From: Ardenticatenales bacterium
Lineage (GTDB): Bacteria > Chloroflexota > Anaerolineae > Promineifilales > Promineifilaceae
Reading direction: 5' to 3'
NCBI GenBank assembly: GCA_020634515.1
Contig: JACKBL010000001.1
Location: forward strand, 62,001 to 126,000
DNA length: 64,000 bases
Part shown: positions 8,602 through 16,694 of the stretch, one piece after another
How positions within the stretch are numbered: position 1 is the stretch's first letter
How the letters are laid out: each line of letters begins with the position of its first letter
The notes under the pieces: model-generated
What the model saw: the letters and a program-made list of their open reading frames with translations, nothing else
The model's database searches: none
Told to the model about the DNA's origin: nothing
Made by a program: the position numbers and the translations under genes

Positions 8602-11493
8602 ATGACGTGGGACGTCGTCACCGTGGCTGGAGCTGCCTTCGCGCAACAGCGGCAAGAAGCCCACTACACCCAGGACGGAACCACCCAACACCAACGCACC
8701 GAAGACAACTACACCTACTACCCCATCGACTTCAACCCCGGCACCTTCAGCGCCGGCGCCATCCATCGCATCGCCAGCTACGGACCGGGAGACCCGCCCA
8801 ACGCCCCCCACCACTGCGTCGAATACGCCTACGCCCACAACGTCAGCGGAAGCAACTGGCTCGTCAACCGGCAACTGCGGCAAAGCACCTACGAAAACAG
8901 CAACGAAGCCTGCGGCGGCGGCAACCGAATCGCCATGACCCTCTACCGCTACGACAACAGCGCCAACCCCACGGACACCACCCTGGGAACGCTGGGCCAA
9001 TTGAAATGGACCATGCACTGGTCGGCGGGAGACAGCTACCAGACCACCTACACCAACTACCACGGCAGCGGCAGCGCCTACGACGGCCTGCCGCGCCAGA
9101 CCAAAACCTTCAACAGCTACAGCCACGACGCCGCCTACGCCAGCGACACACGCACCACCACCACCATCCAACAGTACAACCACCTCGGTCTGCCCACACA
9201 AACGCAAACCACCGCCGCGGACGTGGCCGCGCAAACCACGCAAATCAGCTACGACGCCGTATTCCCCTGGCTGCCGGCCACCATCACCGACGCCAACAGC
9301 GCCCAGACCCGCTACGAATACGACCTCTTTGGTCGCCTCACCCACATCTACGCCCCCGACCCCGCCACCGGCGCGGCCACCGAGTTGCAAGCCAGCACCG
9401 ACTACAGCTACGACCCCGGCGCGCAAGTGTTAACCATCACCCAAACCGCCCACCCCGACCCATCCGACCCGGCGCAAGACCAGACCAGCCGCCGCTTCTA
9501 CAACGGCCTCGGCCAGGTCGTGCAAGAACGGCGGCTGAACGCGGAAATTGCCGGCAGCACCGACACCGTCATCTGGAGCCACACCGAATACGACGGGCGC
9601 GGCCTCCCCATCTGCCAGACCACCCCCCAAAGCGGCGGCGCGCAGAGCTTCCAACCCAAAACCTGCGCCAACTACAACCACACCAGCACCCAATACGACC
9701 CCTTCGGTCGCGCCACCCACATCACCGCCCCCGACGGCAGCGCCACCACCACCACCTACGGCTTCCCCACCATCACCCCCGCCGCCCGCACGGAGCTGGC
9801 CAAAGTCCAGGTCACCGACGCCAACAGCCACACCATCACCTCCTACACCAACGCCTGGGGGCAGCTTTCCGTGGTGCGCGAGTTCTTCGGCGCGGCGCTG
9901 GCAGACAACGCAGACACCGTTTATACTTACGACGTTGCCGGCAACCTCACCCAAGTACAAACCTACGACGCCTTCAACGCCGGAACCGGCAACCTGCTGC
10001 GCCAGAACAGCATGAGCTACGACACCCTGGGGCGCAAAACCGACATGACCGACGCCGACATGGGTTACTGGACCTACACCTACGACGCCAACGGCAACCT
10101 CCTGCGGCAGGAAGCCAACCCCGGCACACCCGACCACATCACCCTCTGCTTCTACTACGACAACCTCAACCGCCTCACCCACAAAGGCAAACCCCCGTCG
10201 CCGAGCGGCAACTGCCAAAACAACCCGCCCCTCTCCGGCCCCAACCACCTCGCCAGCTACGAATACGACACCGCCGCCAACGGCCTCGGACGCCTCGCCG
10301 CCATCCGCTGGGGCAGCGACCCAAACAACAACCACGAAACCTTCGCCTACGACCAACGCGGCCGCCTCACCAGCCACACGCGCACGATTGACGGCCACGC
10401 CTTCACCCTGGCCGTGACCGTCTACGACAACCTGGACCGCCCCCTGACCACCGTCTACCCCGACGGCGAACTCGTGCAAACGACCTACGACCAGGAAGGC
10501 GAAAACACCCTCACCGCCGGCGCCAACGCCATCATCACCGACATCGCCTACAACCAGCGCGGCCAGATGACCACCCTGGCGCGGGGCAACGGACGAAACA
10601 CCCTCTTCACCTACTACAGCGCCACCGGCAGCAACGGCAACAGCAACTTCCGCCTGCAAAGCATCCACACCGCCACCCTGCCCGGCAAAGAAGACCTCCT
10701 CTCCCTCACCTACGAATACGACCCCGTGGGCAACATCACCCAAATCGTCGATAATCTGTTGGCGACAGACAAAAAGCAGGAATTCGAGTACGACGCCCAG
10801 AACCGACTCACCCACGCCTGGACGCCCCCCGCCGCCATCGACCCCTACGACCACGACATCGCCTACGACAAACTGGGCAACATCAGCCACTACGACGGCG
10901 CCAGCTACACCTACCATCCCGTGAAAAAAGACGCCGTCATCGCCATCAGCGGCGGCCAACAGTTCGCGTACGACGCCCACGGCAACATGATAGACCGCAG
11001 CGACAGTGCCGGCAACTACACCCAACTCTTCGACGCCGAAAACCGCCTCATCAGCGTCACCACCGGCGGGCAAACCACCCAATTCTTCTACGACGCCGAC
11101 GGCCAGCGCGTGCAGACCATCCACCCCGACGGGCGCATCACCTATTCCCCCTTCCCCCAATACGAAGAAGAACACATCCCCATCCCCCCCACGCCCACCC
11201 CCACCGCCACCAACACCCCCACACGCACCCCGACGCCCACACGTACGCCCACGCCCACCCGTACCCCTACCCCAACCAACACGCCCACTCGCACCCCCAC
11301 CCCAACCAACACCCCTACGCATACCCCGACGCCCACCCACACCCCTACGCATACCCCTACACACCCACCCACACACCCCACCCCATCATCCACCGCTACC
11401 CCACCCCATCATCCACCGCTACCCCGCCGCCAACAGCCACGCACACGCCGACAGTCACTCCCACCCCGCTGCCTGCCTGTCCGCCAGCGTTGA
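8602..11493 (+). CDS. RHS/YD-repeat shell segment of the polymorphic toxin (second frame)
   Basis: The frame is open from at least 8548, although the first ATG is 8602. It encodes the YD-repeat shell that in RHS/Tc-B proteins forms a hollow cocoon around the toxin tip: many copies of the pattern Y-D-x(2)-G-R, for example YEYDLFGRLTHIYAPD, YTYDANGNLLRQE and FAYDQRGRLTSHTRT. Near 11180 it runs into a long Thr-Pro stalk (TPTPTRTPTPTNTPT). From about 11404 the frame reads out of register because of a 23-bp tandem duplication, and it ends in a meaningless basic tail at 11493. The biologically continuous product switches to the next frame. This segment has no start codon of its own with a clear ribosome site. 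Confidence 0.85.
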   Translation: MTWDVVTVAGAAFAQQRQEAHYTQDGTTQHQRTEDNYTYYPIDFNPGTFSAGAIHRIASYGPGDPPNAPHHCVEYAYAHNVSGSNWLVNRQLRQSTYENSNEACGGGNRIAMTLYRYDNSANPTDTTLGTLGQLKWTMHWSAGDSYQTTYTNYHGSGSAYDGLPRQTKTFNSYSHDAAYASDTRTTTTIQQYNHLGLPTQTQTTAADVAAQTTQISYDAVFPWLPATITDANSAQTRYEYDLFGRLTHIYAPDPATGAATELQASTDYSYDPGAQVLTITQTAHPDPSDPAQDQTSRRFYNGLGQVVQERRLNAEIAGSTDTVIWSHTEYDGRGLPICQTTPQSGGAQSFQPKTCANYNHTSTQYDPFGRATHITAPDGSATTTTYGFPTITPAARTELAKVQVTDANSHTITSYTNAWGQLSVVREFFGAALADNADTVYTYDVAGNLTQVQTYDAFNAGTGNLLRQNSMSYDTLGRKTDMTDADMGYWTYTYDANGNLLRQEANPGTPDHITLCFYYDNLNRLTHKGKPPSPSGNCQNNPPLSGPNHLASYEYDTAANGLGRLAAIRWGSDPNNNHETFAYDQRGRLTSHTRTIDGHAFTLAVTVYDNLDRPLTTVYPDGELVQTTYDQEGENTLTAGANAIITDIAYNQRGQMTTLARGNGRNTLFTYYSATGSNGNSNFRLQSIHTATLPGKEDLLSLTYEYDPVGNITQIVDNLLATDKKQEFEYDAQNRLTHAWTPPAAIDPYDHDIAYDKLGNISHYDGASYTYHPVKKDAVIAISGGQQFAYDAHGNMIDRSDSAGNYTQLFDAENRLISVTTGGQTTQFFYDADGQRVQTIHPDGRITYSPFPQYEEEHIPIPPTPTPTATNTPTRTPTPTRTPTPTRTPTPTNTPTRTPTPTNTPTHTPTPTHTPTHTPTHPPTHPTPSSTATPPHHPPLPRRQQPRTRRQSLPPRCLPVRQR
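11185..11380 (+). repeat. Thr-Pro-rich coding repeat (stalk) in the RHS gene
   Basis: Imperfect 6- and 12-bp repeats of the types ACGCCCACCC and ACCCCTACGC encode alternating Thr-Pro-Thr with Arg, Asn or His. Such stalks are common in surface proteins of this group. The low-complexity DNA is a natural place for slippage. Confidence 0.8.
11381..11426 (+). repeat. 23-bp tandem duplication that shifts the RHS reading frame
   Basis: CCCCATCATCCACCGCTACC occurs at 11381-11400 and again at 11404-11423, a period of 23 bp. Because 23 is not a multiple of three it moves the reading frame from the YD-shell frame to the frame of the following ORF, exactly as observed. Confidence 0.88.
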
Positions 11494-13370
11494 CCTCGCC
11501 CCTCAACGGCGGCATCGCCCTCGTCAAAACCTTCTCCTGGCAGCCCTGCGCCGCCGCCGTCCGCTACACCCTCAACATTCGCGGCGACGGCCTGCCTCCG
11601 CAAGGCATCACCATCCCCACCGCGGAGACCAGCACCACCGCCCCCTGGCTCAACCTCATCCCCGGCGGCAGCTACAGTTGGAACGTGAAAGCGTGCTACA
11701 CCCTCACCTGCGGCGACAGCAGCGACTGGTCCGCCCCTTCACCTTCTCCTACCTCTACCAACCCACCGCCACCCCGCCCGCCCCCACCGCCACCCCCCCC
11801 GCCAGAAATAAGCACCATCGCCCCACCCCCCCCCTACGAATGCCCCACCACCCTACAAGAGCCACCCGACGGCTCCACCCAAAACGAACCGCCCACCCTC
11901 CTGTGGACCGACCCCTGCGCTCCCGGCGGCGGCGTCCTCACCGCCGGCTGGCACCAGGTAGAGATAACGGGACAGAACCAATCCCCCATCATCCTCATCG
12001 TCGCCGCCGAAAGCTACGACACCGGCTGGCTGCTCCTCCCCCCCGACAGCTACACCTGGCGCGCCCGCTCCTGCGCGGACGAAGACTGCGTCCAGGCCGG
12101 CCCCTGGCCCGAAGCCTGGTCCTTCACCTACGAAGACGCCGCCATCCCCACCCCACAAAACCCACAAGCGCCCGGCGGCATCCACAGCGGCTACACCATC
12201 ACCCAACGCAGCACCTACTTCCTCGCCGGGCAAGCCGTCGCCATGCGGCAAGTCATCCCCGGCGAGACCAACAACCTGCTGCACCTGCACAGCGACCACC
12301 TGGGCAGCAACAGCGTCATGAGCTATAACAATAGCGGGGGCATGGTCGGCGGCAGCCGCACCCGCTACCTCCCCTTCGACGCCTACCGCACCGCCCCTAC
12401 ACAACCCTACACCGACCTCGGCTTCACCGGCCAGAAGCACAACGATGACCTCGGACTCATCTACTACAACGCGCGGTACTACATTGCCGGCATCGCCCGC
12501 TTTGCCAGTGCGGATGTTGTTGTACCAAATCCGACCAACCCTCAAAACTATAATCGCTTCTCATATGTCTTAAACAATCCGCTTCGATTTACGGACCCAT
12601 CAGGACACATCTGCTATGATCCAGGCTCTGATGCAGCGACGCCAGGGAATTGTGACGGTGGTTCTACAATGAAGCCGGCCAATCCCCTGATCATCAACCC
12701 ACGGAACTATGAGATTGTGATCCTGGTTGGTCTGAATACATTGCCGCGAGTCAATGATGATTTGTCTAGAATAGGCATTATTGCGGTTAACTACCGAGAC
12801 AATTATGGAACACTGGGGCGACAATTTCCGGGTGCGCCCAGAAGCGCAGTCATTGTCTATAGGGCTCCGGTAGCAACACTGATTGATAGAGCAAGTGGCG
12901 CAAATGTGCCATACGACAGATCTAGCTGGGACACTGTATCAGAAAGCGACCTCCTGGCGCGGATAATTGCCGCAGAAGCAGCAGGAACAGGCGCCGCTCG
13001 ACAGACCGAGATGGTCGGAGTAGCTCAAGTTGTAATGCGAAGGGTGACTATGCCTGGTTGGGGAGCGAGTCTGCGAGAAGTTGTACTTGCTGACAATCAA
13101 TTTGCCTTTACTCTGTCGGCGCCGGAGCAGGTTCGGGAATCAAGATTTGCGGCTGAGGCATATTCTAATCCTTTAGTCCCCCGAATAAGAGCAACTTACG
13201 AAGAATCGTTGGCTGTTGCTGTGGGCGTGGCGCGTCAGTGGCTTTATGACCCACGAACAGCGCTTCGGACTGAATTCCGGGGACGCTGTGAGCCGACAGG
13301 CTGCTATACAGTTTGGCTCCCAGATTACGCTCAATTCACCGATTATCCACAAGTCCGGCCAGTACGTTAG
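11490..13370 (+). CDS. RHS core and SleB-like toxin tip (third frame)
   Basis: The frame is open upstream of the nominal TTG at 11490, and its true continuation begins inside the Thr-Pro stalk. Residues 1-80 look like a fibronectin-type domain (FSWQPCAAAVRYTLNIRG). A proline stretch and a second such domain follow. Then comes the conserved RHS core (HLHSDHLGSNSVMSYN, GFTGQKHNDDLGLIYYNARYY, IARFASAD) ending in DPSGH near 12605. After that the DNA becomes visibly AT-richer and the tip is unrelated. It contains LLARIIAAEAAGTG with QVVMRRV and ADNQFAFT, a match to SleB-type cell-wall hydrolases whose catalytic Glu lies in the AEA motif. I infer a peptidoglycan-cleaving toxin tip. This is the copy joined to the full-length shell. 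Confidence 0.82.
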   Translation: MTSPLNGGIALVKTFSWQPCAAAVRYTLNIRGDGLPPQGITIPTAETSTTAPWLNLIPGGSYSWNVKACYTLTCGDSSDWSAPSPSPTSTNPPPPRPPPPPPPPPEISTIAPPPPYECPTTLQEPPDGSTQNEPPTLLWTDPCAPGGGVLTAGWHQVEITGQNQSPIILIVAAESYDTGWLLLPPDSYTWRARSCADEDCVQAGPWPEAWSFTYEDAAIPTPQNPQAPGGIHSGYTITQRSTYFLAGQAVAMRQVIPGETNNLLHLHSDHLGSNSVMSYNNSGGMVGGSRTRYLPFDAYRTAPTQPYTDLGFTGQKHNDDLGLIYYNARYYIAGIARFASADVVVPNPTNPQNYNRFSYVLNNPLRFTDPSGHICYDPGSDAATPGNCDGGSTMKPANPLIINPRNYEIVILVGLNTLPRVNDDLSRIGIIAVNYRDNYGTLGRQFPGAPRSAVIVYRAPVATLIDRASGANVPYDRSSWDTVSESDLLARIIAAEAAGTGAARQTEMVGVAQVVMRRVTMPGWGASLREVVLADNQFAFTLSAPEQVRESRFAAEAYSNPLVPRIRATYEESLAVAVGVARQWLYDPRTALRTEFRGRCEPTGCYTVWLPDYAQFTDYPQVRPVR

Positions 13371-13382
13371 TGAGGATCTGAT

Positions 13383-14801
13383 ATGTCTCCAGCTTGTCAA
13401 CATCCCAAAAGTGGTTCTGCTACGGAAGTTAAATATTCCAACAAAATCATCATCATTATGGTTATATGCTTCTTTACGGTAATTGCAGTTTCATGCATAT
13501 CAGAGAGGAATGATGAGCTATCGGCTGATGAGCCGCCAAGAAGCACCGATACTGCAGGAACTTCATCATCGACGAGTTCCTATACGCCGTTTATTGAAGA
13601 AAAAATACAAGCCACATCAATTCTATTGAAATCCGCGACTTCGACTATAACGCCCACCCAGGTTCCTGCAACTACGCCGGCGCGGACCCCATTTGTTACG
13701 CTTACTCCCTCTCCCGTACCAATTACTACGCCTGAAATAGTCCAAGAACCGCAGGTAATAGCGACCGAGCATTGTTACGAGAGAATTATAGCCAGTGGGG
13801 TGTATGATGATGAGTGTCAGATAAAGGTTTTTGGAGCAAGTATGCTCGACACACCGCTCTTGATTCTCGCACAAACAGGAATCTCATTTGAATCTCCAAG
13901 ATTTTCCCCGGATGGTAAGTGGATGGTATACGTCGAAAGAGTTCCAGATCGTGGCGCCCGCCTTCAACTGCTGGCTACAGACTGGAAGTATAGGGTGCAG
14001 TTAACAGAGTGGCTTGAGATAGGTCGTCGTATTTCATCATTGGCCTGGTCTCCAGATAGTTCATCGCTCGTTTTCAAAAATGTGGTACGTTTCGGTAACT
14101 TTGAGGAAGGGCCAACCTATTTGGTTGATGTAAGAACGAAGGAAATAGTTGAGTTGGAAAATGAAATTCTTGCACTGGAATGGTCTTACCAACCAATGTC
14201 AAGAGTAGCGATGATGATATACGATTCGGATTTAGGCACAGCAAAAGTTATCTTAAAGGATGCAAGCGAGGACGGTTCCCTAGAAACGATTGGAAGTCAT
14301 CTCTTTTCCACTGACACAACAATCCCCGCATCGATTGCATGGCACCCAGAAGGAACCAATCTAGCGGTCTGTGTTGGCTTGAGACAGGCTGAATTGTGGG
14401 TTGTGGATCTACTTACGTTTGAATGGTTTAAGGTTGACGAGTTAAGTGAAAGATGTAACTTGCAATGGTCGAAAGATGGTATCTGGCTAGCTGCAAGGGA
14501 GCAGACAGCCATTCGTTTTTACAATAGTCAAACCTGGACTCTTTCAGAGACACTTGTTGGTACGCTGGTGTATGCCGAGTCCGTTGGAATTTGGAGTATA
14601 ACAAGTGCCACTTGGAATGAAAGTAGTTACGTTTATGGCGTCAAACTCGTAGAACCAAACAGAAATGTTGAGCGCCTTGAAATCATTTCCACTGAGCCAG
14701 ATAAGAGAGGCAGATTATCTGTTTGGAATATGGCGTTCATAAGAGAATCGCCAGGAGACTTCATTCGTAGTTTCGACTGGTCATATGGTGTTTCAAAATG
14801 A
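13383..14801 (+). CDS. Beta-propeller lipoprotein, candidate immunity partner of the RHS tip
   Basis: A 472-residue protein starting 13 bp after the RHS stop. An N-terminal membrane segment (IIIIMVICFFTVIAVSC) ends in a Cys that could be lipidated. A Ser/Thr/Pro-rich spacer leads into WD40/TolB-like blades (SFESPRFSPDGKWMVYV, ISSLAWSPDSSSLVFKN, SIAWHPEGTNLAVCV). It sits where immunity genes sit in RHS loci, and a surface lipoprotein would be in the right compartment to block a wall hydrolase; both points are inference. Its DNA is AT-richer than the RHS shell. A 3' fragment of a close paralogue survives at 20801-21037, behind transposons. Confidence 0.7.
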   Translation: MSPACQHPKSGSATEVKYSNKIIIIMVICFFTVIAVSCISERNDELSADEPPRSTDTAGTSSSTSSYTPFIEEKIQATSILLKSATSTITPTQVPATTPARTPFVTLTPSPVPITTPEIVQEPQVIATEHCYERIIASGVYDDECQIKVFGASMLDTPLLILAQTGISFESPRFSPDGKWMVYVERVPDRGARLQLLATDWKYRVQLTEWLEIGRRISSLAWSPDSSSLVFKNVVRFGNFEEGPTYLVDVRTKEIVELENEILALEWSYQPMSRVAMMIYDSDLGTAKVILKDASEDGSLETIGSHLFSTDTTIPASIAWHPEGTNLAVCVGLRQAELWVVDLLTFEWFKVDELSERCNLQWSKDGIWLAAREQTAIRFYNSQTWTLSETLVGTLVYAESVGIWSITSATWNESSYVYGVKLVEPNRNVERLEIISTEPDKRGRLSVWNMAFIRESPGDFIRSFDWSYGVSK

Positions 14802-14870
14802 TCTGTTGCTACGTGCGTTTACTGAAGGGACTTCAATAGCCAAGACCACAAATTAACGGGAACAAGGTAG

Positions 14871-16166
14871 AGCATTGGGGGATCGAATCGGTATGCCAGT
14901 TTCATCATCGCCGCCGAAAGCTACGACACCGGCTGGCTGCTGCTGCTCCCCGACAGCTACACCTGGCGCGTCCGCGCCTGCCAGGACGAAGACTACGTCC
15001 AGGCCGGCCCCTGGCCCGACGCCTGGTCGTTTACCTACGACGACCCCGTCCCCACCCCCACCCCACAAAACCCACAAGGCCACGGCGACAACGGCGGCAT
15101 CCAGAGCGGCTACACCATCGTCCAACGCAGCGTCTACTTCCTCGCCGGGCAAGCCGTCGCCGTGCGGCAGGTCGTCCCTGGCGAGACCAACAACCTGCTG
15201 CACCTGCACAGCGACCACCTGGGCAGCAACAGTGTCATGAGCTACAGTAGTAATGGTGACAGGGTCGGTGGCAGCCGCACCCGCTACCTCCCCTTCGGCG
15301 GCTACCGCACCGCCCCCAGCCAAACCTATACCGACCGCGGCTTCACCGGCCAGAAGCACAACGACGACCTCGGCCTCATCTATTACAATGCGCGGTACTA
15401 CATCCCTGGCATCGCCCGCTTCGCCTCCGCCGATACCCTCATCCCCGACTCGGTCAACCCGCAAAGCTATAATCGTTACAGCTATGTGGAAAATCGGACG
15501 CTCGTTTTTTCCGATCCATCAGGCCATCGTCCCACAGACGGTTGTGAAACAGAAAGCTGCATGTCTGATCAGGGTACTTGGGGACAAAACTTTGTCTCGT
15601 ACATGGCACAGAGTGATGACCGCATCTATATGGCAGCCAATGCCCTCTACGAAGATTACCAAAACCGCTTTGGGGACATAATTGATGTGACAAAAGGCAG
15701 TCCTGTTGAATACGCCCTGTGGCAAATGGCTTATGAAGATGCGATTGCCCTTGACAAAGCTATTCAGGAAGGGGGTTGGTTTGCTAATGTAATAAAAGAG
15801 GCATTTGGGGGTGGCTATCTAGATCCGCTTGATATTATCGAGGGGTCAATAGGGGCAATTCTAGCTACTACAGCTAGCAATGATAGTGCAGATGATCAAT
15901 ATGGTCCTGCGGGTTTTGGGCCAACCGATATCCAGCCCACTCTAGATCGCATCGAATCTGGGGGTACCTACCCTCATCGCAATGATAGTACTACCTTTAG
16001 AAACTATGATGGATTATTACCTGAACAACCCTATGGTTACTACACCGAGTATGTCCACCCAACACCAGGCATTGAACATGCAGGCCCACGACGGGTTGTT
16101 ATTGGTCAAGGAGGCGAAGTTTACTATACTCCAAATCACTATGAAAGTTTCATTAGAGTAAGGTAA
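14871..16166 (+). CDS. Displaced RHS C-terminal cassette with barnase-like RNase tip
   Basis: The frame is open from 14871 (stop just before) to 16166. It lacks a convincing start; GTG 15162 is the first good in-frame initiator. The first ~210 codons duplicate the RHS core of the gene above (ESYDTGWLL through GLIYYNARYY to DPSGH near 15530). Then unrelated AT-rich sequence follows. The last ~80 residues are a microbial N1/T1-type ribonuclease: IESGGTYPHRND, YGYYTEYVHPTPG, AGPRRVVIGQGGEVYYT and NHYESFIRVR. These place the expected catalytic Glu, Arg and His of barnase/RNase Sa. The next gene is barstar. It is probably a silent donor that can be recombined onto the full RHS gene through the shared core. 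Confidence 0.85.
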   Translation, partial: SIGGSNRYASFIIAAESYDTGWLLLLPDSYTWRVRACQDEDYVQAGPWPDAWSFTYDDPVPTPTPQNPQGHGDNGGIQSGYTIVQRSVYFLAGQAVAVRQVVPGETNNLLHLHSDHLGSNSVMSYSSNGDRVGGSRTRYLPFGGYRTAPSQTYTDRGFTGQKHNDDLGLIYYNARYYIPGIARFASADTLIPDSVNPQSYNRYSYVENRTLVFSDPSGHRPTDGCETESCMSDQGTWGQNFVSYMAQSDDRIYMAANALYEDYQNRFGDIIDVTKGSPVEYALWQMAYEDAIALDKAIQEGGWFANVIKEAFGGGYLDPLDIIEGSIGAILATTASNDSADDQYGPAGFGPTDIQPTLDRIESGGTYPHRNDSTTFRNYDGLLPEQPYGYYTEYVHPTPGIEHAGPRRVVIGQGGEVYYTPNHYESFIRVR

Positions 16167-16180
16167 GTTGCAGGTGAATT

Positions 16181-16621
16181 ATGAATTTGCACAGCCAAAA
16201 TGACGACATTGTTTCAGCTATTGTCGATTTACAGTCTTCACCGGTAAAAGAAGTTGATGATTGGGTCTTGAAACAGCCGCAGATTGAAACCGTTTTGAAA
16301 GGTTTACATTACAATGTAATGCGCATTAGTCAATCACCTAGAAATAAAAGGGAGCTACTTGAGGCATTGAAGCAAGCCTGCGGATTCCCCGATTATTTTG
16401 GTTTTAACTGGAGTGCCTTAAAGGATTGTCTCATAGATTTCCATTGGCGAGAGGCAAAAGGATACATATTACTGTTTGAAAAACCTTTGGAGCTTGATTC
16501 TTCCAATATGAATATGTTTTTGGATATTGTGCGAGAAGTTGGTGCAATATGGAAAAGCGAAGACATACTCTTTAAAGTTCTGCTTACAAACAAGAGCAGT
16601 AGTTGTCAAACATCAGATTAA
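16181..16621 (+). CDS. Barstar-family ribonuclease inhibitor (immunity protein)
   Basis: A 146-residue protein starting 15 bp after the RNase cassette. The segment LLEALKQACGFPDYFGFNWS, followed by ALKDCLIDFHW, is the barstar signature, with the small acidic helix that plugs the barnase active site. The N-terminal 50 residues are an extension compared with the ~90-residue classical barstar. Pairing with a barnase-like tip makes the toxin-immunity assignment firm. Composition is AT-rich like the toxin tip before it. Confidence 0.9.
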   Translation: MNLHSQNDDIVSAIVDLQSSPVKEVDDWVLKQPQIETVLKGLHYNVMRISQSPRNKRELLEALKQACGFPDYFGFNWSALKDCLIDFHWREAKGYILLFEKPLELDSSNMNMFLDIVREVGAIWKSEDILFKVLLTNKSSSCQTSD

Positions 16622-16694
16622 CTGTCAAGCCCTGAAATATGTTGATACAAAATAGTGACTACTTCACGTCAGATAGAGATATGTAGGAGAGCCT

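Noticed and set aside
9430..11376. Long reverse-strand open frame opposite the RHS shell
   Set aside because: Its product is a Val/Gly-rich low-complexity shadow produced by the codon bias of the RHS gene; the forward strand encodes clear YD repeats.
11185..11426. CRISPR or satellite array
   Set aside because: The repeats are in-frame Thr-Pro codons of the RHS stalk.
13344..13352. TTATCCACA, a perfect DnaA box
   Set aside because: It is a single copy inside the toxin-tip coding sequence with no AT-rich unwinding region or neighbouring boxes, so it is not an origin.
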